From Comamonas phosphati (lineage in GTDB: Bacteria > Pseudomonadota > Gammaproteobacteria > Burkholderiales > Burkholderiaceae_C), in the NCBI RefSeq assembly GCF_014637085.1, contig NZ_BMEU01000006.1:1-64000 (forward strand): 64,000 nucleotides of DNA, written 5' to 3'. The position numbers and the translations under genes were made by a program. Positions 57,923-64,000 of this stretch are shown in pieces (positions within the stretch are counted from its first letter, which is position 1; the number at the start of each line of letters is the position of its first letter). The notes under the pieces were generated by a model. It ran no database searches, was not told where the DNA came from, and was given only the letters and a program-made list of their open reading frames with translations.

Positions 57923-59152
57923 ATGAACGATGCTGAAAATCTTTCCAAGCTGCTCGGCCACCTGCCGCCGGCAGTCTTCCGTGAATTCATGGTGGGGGAA
58001 TTCGGTCTGGCCATGCCGGAACTGGACAAAAAGCAGGGCAAGCAGGACCAGCGCGCCGTCATGGAGCCGGTGCTGTCGGCGCTGACGGTGAGCGAGCGCC
58101 AGAAGATCGAGGAAGTGGCCGAGCGCATCGTGCTGTTGTCGGACGGCGCCGGGCAGGACGTCATCGAGGGCATCAGTCAGGACATCTTCGGCGACGCTGA
58201 AAAAGCGGCGTTTGCTGCCATCCCGAATCAATATGAACGCGCGCTATGGCTTCACCTCCATGAGCCTGGACTGTTCGAGGAGGCATTGAACGCCCGTCAG
58301 GCCGACGTGTTCCGCCAGAGCGCGTCGTGCTATTCCGGTTACGTCGCGCCCAAGGACCTCACGGTGCTGGACGACGCGGCGGCGCGGCAGGCATTCCATC
58401 AGGCCGTCGCTCAGCACCTTGGTTGCGCGGCGGACACTGTCGCCGTCCAGGTCTTCAAGCGGCTGCGCCCCGACACACTCACCGGCGAAGACGTCGACCT
58501 TTACCAGGTCAGCGTGCATCACAACCGCCCGCCCGAGATCATCGACCGCGTCCAGGCCAGCGAACTGGTGCCGCAGGAAGTCATTCGTGCGGTTTCCTCG
58601 CACATCACGTATGAGCCGGCCAACGGCCATCTGGAGGTCCTGTCCAAAGACACGGACGGCCGTGAGGCACTGGCGCGCATCGTGGCCGATTCGCTGCTGC
58701 AGTCGCCCATCACCGGCGACAAGATTCCGCTGAAGCAGTACGACTACCAGAGCCTGGCTGCCCCTCGCGCCTTCGATCTGTCCGGCGAAGACGTCGCTTC
58801 GGTCAAGGTGATCGAACTCGGCTATACCCTGGCCAACCACCGGTCCCTGCTGGTGAAAATCTGGTCCAAGGACGTTGACGACATCTATACCGCCGCACGC
58901 TCGCTGATTTCCCTGTCGTTCGACTTCCGCCACCACCACCTCAACTACGCGAAGCTGTCGATCCGCATCAAGAAGGTCGGCAAGGAGCGCGCGCGCACGA
59001 TCACCGTGATCCTGCGCGACGACAACAAGTGCAACGTCAAGACCAAGCGCGAAAAGGATCGGGCGCTGTGCGACCGTTTGCTGGCCAAGTGGCAGTTGGT
59101 GAAGGAGATCACAGATGTCGCCGAAGAGCCTGTCGACGCGCTCGTTGCTTGA
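57923..59152 (+). CDS. unknown protein, first of a two-gene phage cassette
   Basis: The 409-residue product has no domain I recognise. The N-terminal half is helical and charged (MSERQKIEE-like helices, LWLHLHEPGLFEEALNARQA); the C-terminal half has LYQVSVHHNRPPEIIDRVQA and SLSFDFRHHHLNYAKLSIRI, which looks beta-rich. GGGGG before the ATG at 57923 supports this start. It is driven from the promoter just upstream and overlaps the next gene by 38 bases. Confidence 0.7.
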   Translation: MNDAENLSKLLGHLPPAVFREFMVGEFGLAMPELDKKQGKQDQRAVMEPVLSALTVSERQKIEEVAERIVLLSDGAGQDVIEGISQDIFGDAEKAAFAAIPNQYERALWLHLHEPGLFEEALNARQADVFRQSASCYSGYVAPKDLTVLDDAAARQAFHQAVAQHLGCAADTVAVQVFKRLRPDTLTGEDVDLYQVSVHHNRPPEIIDRVQASELVPQEVIRAVSSHITYEPANGHLEVLSKDTDGREALARIVADSLLQSPITGDKIPLKQYDYQSLAAPRAFDLSGEDVASVKVIELGYTLANHRSLLVKIWSKDVDDIYTAARSLISLSFDFRHHHLNYAKLSIRIKKVGKERARTITVILRDDNKCNVKTKREKDRALCDRLLAKWQLVKEITDVAEEPVDALVA

Positions 59153-60122
59153 TTTGCTCGATCTCTTCGAACGATCGGCGCATGCCCTCATCAATGGCGA
59201 TGGCCAGCCTCTGCATGGTGTGCCCGGTTGGGATCTGTCGCGCCACGCGACGCTCTCCGATCGGGATCTCGCGCGATGGACCGAACGTATCGGTTATGCC
59301 GGATGCTATCCGGCGCCCAGAGGTGACGAACGCGTGCCGGTTGAGATCGAGGAAGACGATGACCCGGGACGCTATCGCTACCGGTGTCCCGCGACCTTCC
59401 GTACCAAATACGTTTCTGCCGAACTGGTGGCGGTTCATGCCGTCACCGACGCCAAGCTGCTGAACTACCTGGCGGACCTGCTCGGGATTCCACAGGCACA
59501 TCGACGCGGCATCACGGCGCCCGCCATCGGTGGCGTACTGTGGAATCTCGGCAAGATGCGCATAGCCGATGCGCAGGTCGACGTCTGGCTGGTGCGAGGG
59601 CTTTCTTCATCCATCGATCGGGTCTTCGACCATTTCCGTTCGGCGTCACAACCCGAACAGGGCTTGATCTTCACAACGGGCCAAGCCCTGCCCGACATCG
59701 TGCCGCCGCCCCGTAGCTACCGCATCGTTCCGATCGCCAGCGTTCTGGTGGACTACGCGGTCAAGCCGCACCTCGACATCGACCTGATCCACCGATTGTT
59801 GGTGGCGCCGTCAGGCAGCAAGGTGGAGAAATCCCTGCCCGCACGCTTCGACCCTTACTCGAACACGCTGGTCATCGCCACCAAGTCCGACCAGCCATGG
59901 GCCATCAAAGGCACCCGGCAGGTTGCCGTGGTCAGGTATCTGTTCGAGCAGTTTGAAAACGGAAGGCGTTGGGTTCCCGCCGGGGAAATCCTGAACGCCG
60001 TCTACGGCCCGCAGAAGGGTGGCCGTAGCCAGCGTATTCAAAACGTCTTCAGTGGCAACTTGGTCTGGGAGGACTACATCGCAAACGACGGCAACGGCCA
60101 GTACGGATTCAACCTGGACTGA
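59115..60122 (+). CDS. unknown protein, second of the two-gene phage cassette
   Basis: The 335-residue product has no recognised family. Residues 15-110 have LLDLFERSAHALINGDGQPL and a middle part with LVRGLSSSIDRVFDHFRSAS. The C-terminal ~70 residues (VVRYLFEQFENGRRWVPAGE, SQRIQNVFSGNLVW) look like a winged helix. It overlaps the previous gene and ends before a terminator, so the two form a closed unit. Confidence 0.7.
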   Translation: MSPKSLSTRSLLDLLDLFERSAHALINGDGQPLHGVPGWDLSRHATLSDRDLARWTERIGYAGCYPAPRGDERVPVEIEEDDDPGRYRYRCPATFRTKYVSAELVAVHAVTDAKLLNYLADLLGIPQAHRRGITAPAIGGVLWNLGKMRIADAQVDVWLVRGLSSSIDRVFDHFRSASQPEQGLIFTTGQALPDIVPPPRSYRIVPIASVLVDYAVKPHLDIDLIHRLLVAPSGSKVEKSLPARFDPYSNTLVIATKSDQPWAIKGTRQVAVVRYLFEQFENGRRWVPAGEILNAVYGPQKGGRSQRIQNVFSGNLVWEDYIANDGNGQYGFNLD

Positions 60123-60148
60123 CCCGTACCAGTTTGACGCACCACGCA

Positions 60149-60172
60149 AAGCCGCCTTCGGGCGGTTTTTTA
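60149..60172 (+). terminator. rho-independent terminator of the two-gene cassette
   Basis: AAAGCCGCC, TTCG, GGCGGTTTTT: an 8-base stem with a stable TTCG loop and a T-run, 27 bases after the stop at 60122. Bases 60173-60304 hold no gene. Confidence 0.85.
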
Positions 60173-60304
60173 CTTTCAGGGTCCCGCTTTTTCCTGTTTT
60201 GGCTGAGCCCGTACATCAGCCCGTACATGGCGGTGGCTGACGCCCGTACAGGCCGGATTTGAAGATGACCTCACGTTTTCGCAATCACCTGAAAGGAGAA
60301 AAAC

Positions 60305-60517
60305 GTGAGTGTCAAACACCTCAACCAACGCCAACTGGCCGACCGTTGGGACGTCAGCGAAGCCACGCTGGAACGCTGGCGGTCCGAAGGAATCGGGCCG
60401 GTCTTTCTGAAACTGCAAGGGCGTGTCCTGTACCGCCTTGAGGACGTCGAAGCCTTCGAGTCCGAGAGCCTGCGCAAGAGCACATCCGAGCGTGTCGAAA
60501 CGGGAGGTGCGGCATGA
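60305..60517 (+). CDS. AlpA/MerR-like small DNA-binding protein
   Basis: The 70-residue product (MSVKHLNQRQLADRWDVSEA, RLEDVEAFESESL) is a helix-turn-helix 17-type protein. GAAAGGAG precedes the start. It is the first gene of the early operon of the second phage; its counterpart was deleted in the first phage by the fusion at 8081. Probably a regulator or excision factor. Confidence 0.8.
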   Translation: MSVKHLNQRQLADRWDVSEATLERWRSEGIGPVFLKLQGRVLYRLEDVEAFESESLRKSTSERVETGGAA

Positions 60518-60984
60518 GCCACCTCCCCCCCGATCAAGTGCTGGCCACGCCGGCCGGCGAACTCGCCCAGCAATCCGGCGAATCGCTTTTCCAACTGAAG
60601 AACGACGCAGCCGATCTGCTGGCCGCTGCCAAAGCCATCGTCGAGCACGTCGATCGCGCCCTGGATCTGAAGTACGCCCAACGCGCCCACGAACTGCGCC
60701 TGGCGGCCGGCAAAGACACCGGCGTCGTGCACTTCGATGACGGCCGTGTCCGCATCACTGCCGACCTGCCCAAGAAAGTCGAGTGGGACCAGGCAAAGCT
60801 CAACGACATCACCCGCCGCATCGCGGCCAACGGCGAAGACCCCGCCGAGTACGTCGAGATCAGCTACCGCGTCTCCGAAACCAAGTTCAACGCCTGGCCC
60901 GAGACGCTGAAGAGCGCGTTCGCCTCGGCGCGGACGCTCAAGACCGGCAAGCCCGGGTTCCGCCTCGCACTGATTCAGGAGTGA
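60514..60984 (+). CDS. conserved phage early protein
   Basis: The 156-residue product has a helical N-terminus (AADLLAAAKAIVEHVDRALD) and a C-terminal part (GVVHFDDGRVRITADLPKKV, ISYRVSETKFNAWPETLKSA) that also forms the second half of the chimeric protein of phage 1. This shows the true full-length form. Function unknown. Four-base overlap with the upstream gene. Confidence 0.7.
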   Translation: MSHLPPDQVLATPAGELAQQSGESLFQLKNDAADLLAAAKAIVEHVDRALDLKYAQRAHELRLAAGKDTGVVHFDDGRVRITADLPKKVEWDQAKLNDITRRIAANGEDPAEYVEISYRVSETKFNAWPETLKSAFASARTLKTGKPGFRLALIQE

Positions 60985-60989
60985 TTCCC

Positions 60990-61304
60990 ATGAAAACCAA
61001 ACCTGCGTTGCTCGATCTGCTGCGCAAGCAGCCCGAAATGTACCTGCGCGATCTGCCGGACACGATCCGCATCCCGGCGCTCGGCGACAGCCGTGCCGAC
61101 GAAGTGGTGCGCCCGCTGGAGGATGCGACCGTCGACGACCTGGCTTTCGCGATTCAAGGTATGGAAGCCGAGTCCCGTCTCCATCACCGCCGCCTTCAGG
61201 GCCTGCGTGACCTCTATGACCTTGCCCGCAAGCGCGGCGCCTTGGGCGTCACCACGGTGGCTGTCGCATTCGCCGATCTGGGTGGTGAAGGAGGCCGGAA
61301 ATGA
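60990..61304 (+). CDS. small conserved phage early protein
   Basis: The 104-residue product (LLDLLRKQPEMYLRDLPDTI, AESRLHHRRLQGLRDLYDLA) is helical and basic. It lies between the previous early protein and the AAA ATPase; no counterpart exists in phage 1. AGGAG precedes the ATG at 60990. No function known. Confidence 0.65.
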   Translation: MKTKPALLDLLRKQPEMYLRDLPDTIRIPALGDSRADEVVRPLEDATVDDLAFAIQGMEAESRLHHRRLQGLRDLYDLARKRGALGVTTVAVAFADLGGEGGRK

Positions 61305-62200
61305 GCCTGCCCATCATCACCGCAGACCAGCGTCTCGCAGAGCGCCGTGGCGTCAAGGGCGTGCTCGTTGGCAAGAGCGGCATCGGCAAGACCTCACAGC
61401 TCTGGACGTTGAAGCCCACGGCGACGCTGTTCTTCGACCTCGAGGCCGGCGATCTCGCCGTCGAAGGCTGGGCGGGCGACGCGATCCGCCCACGGACGTG
61501 GCAGGAATGCCGCGACTTCGCCGTCTTCATCGGCGGCCCGAACCCGGCACTGCGCGAGGACCAACCCTACAGCCAGGCGCACTTCGACGCGGTCTGCGCG
61601 CGCTTTGGCGACCCGTCGGCTCTGGACAAGTACGAGACCGTCTTCGTCGACTCGATCACCGTGGCCGGACGCTTGTGCCTGCAGTGGTGCAAAGGCCAGC
61701 CACAGGCCTACTCGGAGAAGACCGGCAAGCCCGACAGCCGTGGCGCCTACGGTTTGATGGGCCAGGAAATGATCGGCTGGCTCACCCACTTGCAGCACAC
61801 CCGCCGCAAGAACGTGTGGTTCGTCGGCATCTTGAACGAGGCCCTGGACGACTTCAACCGCCGCGTGTTCTCGCTGCAGATCGACGGCTCCAAGACCGGC
61901 CTCGAGCTGCCCGGGATCGTCGACGAGGTCGTGACCCTGGCCGAGCTCAAGGCCGACGACGGCAGCGGCTACCGGGCGTTCGTCTGCCACACGCTCAACC
62001 CATGGAACTACCCGGCCAAGGACCGTTCCGGTCGGCTCGATGCCATCGAGGAGCCCCATCTCGGCCGCCTCATGGAAAAGATCGCCGGCCCCGCGAGGCC
62101 CGCCACCGAGCGACTCAATTTCGTCCGTCCCAATCCGGCGTCTGCCTCTGCTTCTGATTCAGCCGCCGCCCCCGAATCCACTTCGACTCAGGAGTCCTGA
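61301..62200 (+). CDS. phage AAA-type ATPase, second copy
   Basis: The 299-residue product is a close relative of the protein at 8530-9378: Walker A GKSGIGKTSQ, TLFFDLEAGDLAV, FVDSITVAG and GLMGQEMIGWLTHLQH. The homologous context (same right-hand neighbour) supports a shared role in replication or recombination. The C-terminal 35 residues are a disordered tail. Confidence 0.88.
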   Translation: MSLPIITADQRLAERRGVKGVLVGKSGIGKTSQLWTLKPTATLFFDLEAGDLAVEGWAGDAIRPRTWQECRDFAVFIGGPNPALREDQPYSQAHFDAVCARFGDPSALDKYETVFVDSITVAGRLCLQWCKGQPQAYSEKTGKPDSRGAYGLMGQEMIGWLTHLQHTRRKNVWFVGILNEALDDFNRRVFSLQIDGSKTGLELPGIVDEVVTLAELKADDGSGYRAFVCHTLNPWNYPAKDRSGRLDAIEEPHLGRLMEKIAGPARPATERLNFVRPNPASASASDSAAAPESTSTQES

Positions 62201-62202
62201 TC

Positions 62203-62799
62203 ATGACCTATTTCGATTTCAATTCCGCTTCCGAACAGACGTCCTTCGATCTGATCCCGAAGGGCACCCTGGTCCGCGTCCGCATGACCATCCGCCCGGG
62301 CGGCTTCGATGACGCGTCGCAAGGGTGGACCGGCGGCTACGCCACCCGCAATGCCGAGACCGGCTCGGTCTACCTCAGTTGCGAGTTCGTCGTGACAGAC
62401 GGCGAGTTCGCCCGCCGCAAGATGTGGTCGCTCATCGGCCTGCACAGCCCCAAGGGGCCGGAATGGGCCAACATGGGCCGCACCTTCGTCAAGGCGATCC
62501 TCAACTCGGCGCGTGGGGTGCATCCCGGCGACAACAGTCCTGCCGCACAGAACGCGCGCCGCATCGGTGGATTCGCCGATCTGGATGGCATCGAGTTTCT
62601 GGGCAAGGTCGACTGGGAGAAGGACAAGAACGGCCAGGACAAGAGCGTCATCAAGGCCGCCGTCACGCCGGACCACAAGGACTACGTCGCGCTGATGGGC
62701 GGCGCCGGTCAGCCGGCCCCCGCTGCCAGCGCCCCCAACGCCTATGCGCAGGCCACCGGCCGGGCGCCCGTTCCGGGCCGCCCCAGCTGGGCACAGTGA
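62203..62799 (+). CDS. conserved phage early protein, partner of the AAA ATPase (second copy)
   Basis: The 198-residue product (FDLIPKGTLVRVRMTIRPGG, CEFVVTDGEFARRKMW) is the homologue of the protein at 9384-10010, with the same Ala/Pro tail and RPSWAQ end. It is 2 bases after the ATPase stop. Possible ssDNA-binding protein. Confidence 0.72.
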   Translation: MTYFDFNSASEQTSFDLIPKGTLVRVRMTIRPGGFDDASQGWTGGYATRNAETGSVYLSCEFVVTDGEFARRKMWSLIGLHSPKGPEWANMGRTFVKAILNSARGVHPGDNSPAAQNARRIGGFADLDGIEFLGKVDWEKDKNGQDKSVIKAAVTPDHKDYVALMGGAGQPAPAASAPNAYAQATGRAPVPGRPSWAQ

Positions 62800-62814
62800 C
62801 GGAGGGCCACGGTC

Positions 62815-64000
62815 ATGATGCTCCGTCCCCGCCAATCCCTCCTCGTCGAGCGCACGATTGCGGCGCTCGATGAGCACGGGAACACGCTGGCTGTCGCGCC
62901 GACCGGGTCGGGCAAGACCATCATGCTGTCGGCAGTCACCGGCAGGGTGTTGGCCGAGCCCGATGCGAAGGCCTGCATCCTCGCCCACCGCACTGAACTG
63001 ACTGGTCAGAACCGCGACAAGTTCTCGCGGGTGAATCCGGGCATGAGCACGTCGGTGTTCGATGCCAACGAGAAGTCCTGGCGCGGCCAGGCGACGTTCG
63101 CGATGGTGCAGACCCTGTCGCGCCAGGCGCACCTCGACCAGATGCCGACCTTGGATCTGCTCGTGATCGACGAGGCGCACCACGCTTCGTCACCGACCTA
63201 CCGCGCCGTCATCGACACGGTGCTGGACCGCAATCCTCGGGCTGGCGTCTGCGGCCTGACCGCCACCCCGAATCGCGGTGATGGCAAGGGGCTGCGCGAA
63301 GTCTTCTCCAACGTGGCAGACCAGATCACCCTGGGCGAAATGATCGCCGCCGGGCACCTCGTTCCGCCGCGCACCTTCGTGATCGACGTCGGCGTGCAGG
63401 ACGCACTGCGCAACGTCCGCCGCACCGCGATGGACTTCGACATGGACGAGGTCGCCTCCATTCTCGACAAGCGGCTGATCACCGAGGCGGTGATCAGGCA
63501 TTGGAAGGCGAATGCGTCATCGCGCAAGACGATCGTCTTCTGTTCGACGGTCGCCCATGCGCAGAACGTCAGAGATGCCTTTGTCGAATCGGGCATACGC
63601 GCCGTGCTGATCCACGGCGAGTTGTCCGACGCCGATCGCAAAGCGCGCCTGGCCGAGTACGAGTCCGGGCACGCCCAGGTCGTGGTCAATGTCGCGGTGC
63701 TGACCGAGGGCTATGACTACACGCCCACCAGCTGCGTCGTCCTGCTGCGCCCCAGTTCCTACAAGTCCACCTTCATCCAGATGGTCGGCCGTGGTCTACG
63801 CACCGTGGACTCCGAGGAGTTCCCGGGCGTCATCAAAACCGATTGCATCGTGCTGGATTTCGGCACCGCCAGCTTGATGCACGGATCTCTCGAGCAGGAA
63901 ATCAATCTCGACGGGCATCCGGGCGACGGTGATGCGCCGACCAAGGACTGCCCGGAGTGTGGCGCCATCGTTCCGCTGGCCTGCATGGAGTGCCCCCTGT
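62815..64000 (+). CDS. SF2 DEAH-box helicase, cut by the window end
   Basis: The frame is open for 395 codons to the edge. It has motif I AVAPTGSGKTIMLSAVTG, motif II LLVIDEAHHA, motif III GLTATPNRGDGKG and motif VI QMVGRGLRTV. Near the end, CPECGAIVPLACMEC is a zinc-binding motif. This is a RecQ/UvrB-like superfamily 2 phage helicase of the type found in replication modules. The ATG pair at 62815 follows GGAGG. Phage 1 has a P63C protein in this place. Confidence 0.92.
   Translation, partial: MMLRPRQSLLVERTIAALDEHGNTLAVAPTGSGKTIMLSAVTGRVLAEPDAKACILAHRTELTGQNRDKFSRVNPGMSTSVFDANEKSWRGQATFAMVQTLSRQAHLDQMPTLDLLVIDEAHHASSPTYRAVIDTVLDRNPRAGVCGLTATPNRGDGKGLREVFSNVADQITLGEMIAAGHLVPPRTFVIDVGVQDALRNVRRTAMDFDMDEVASILDKRLITEAVIRHWKANASSRKTIVFCSTVAHAQNVRDAFVESGIRAVLIHGELSDADRKARLAEYESGHAQVVVNVAVLTEGYDYTPTSCVVLLRPSSYKSTFIQMVGRGLRTVDSEEFPGVIKTDCIVLDFGTASLMHGSLEQEINLDGHPGDGDAPTKDCPECGAIVPLACMECPL

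Noticed and set aside
1-64000. CRISPR array
   Set aside because: No regular series of 25-40 bp repeats with unique spacers is seen; the short repeats found (GGTTACC, two-box element) have other spacing.

Overview
The window is GC-rich bacterial DNA of accessory character. It carries a single-copy tmRNA gene (402-778) whose tag reads ANDERFALAA, the form I associate with Burkholderiales-type Betaproteobacteria. A GC-rich interspersed sequence of the kind common in Burkholderiales (30871-30956) agrees with this. No ordinary housekeeping protein genes are visible; almost everything right of ssrA is mobile or cargo DNA.

Layout. (1) 1-108 is the end of an IS3-family element, followed by ssrA and its terminator. 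(2) 950-5420 is a leftward operon: a LexA-like winged-helix regulator, a partner protein starting Met-Gly, a 707-residue QueC-like PP-loop enzyme and an acidic protein of unknown function. It is driven from one promoter holding a perfect palindrome, and a decayed duplicate of the QueC-like gene's 3' end lies at the ssrA side. This is the best candidate here for an undescribed (probably defence) system. (3) 5475-5928 is a broken thermonuclease gene. (4) 6074-40432 is a nearly complete but defective lambda-type siphovirus prophage: a small protein, DUF2924 protein and large serine recombinase module, replication and recombination genes, a phage sigma-like protein, P4-type primase-helicase, RuvC-like nuclease, two ParB-methyltransferases, four small leftward genes, then terminase, portal, protease/scaffold, capsid, tail and tape-measure genes. 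It stops inside the tail-tip gene. No lysis genes are seen.

(5) 40351-40926 is a scar of gene fragments, followed by a 261-bp repeat that resembles the 3' end and terminator of ssrA; an inverted copy lies at 41.0 kb and a direct copy at 51.2 kb. (6) Between these copies is cargo: a TetR - HAD dehalogenase - Old Yellow Enzyme operon with a clear palindromic operator, two glutathione transferases, an IS3-family insertion that cut a WYL regulator, and an RloA/RloB (AbiL-like) ATPase plus TOPRIM pair. (7) 51650-53908 holds an XRE/DUF1488-like regulator, a HEPN-like protein and a DUF2971 protein, plausibly another defence cassette.

(8) 53835-64000 is the left part of a second, related phage: the same DUF2924/serine recombinase module on the minus strand, an XRE repressor with an ImmA-type protease, a strong promoter with an operator palindrome, two unknown genes, then early genes in the same order as the first prophage, ending in a helicase cut by the window edge. 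A two-box sequence with constant 10-nt spacing occurs six times, 29-36 nt before the start of both DUF2924 genes and of all four small leftward genes of phage 1. It looks like a phage-specific promoter or operator.
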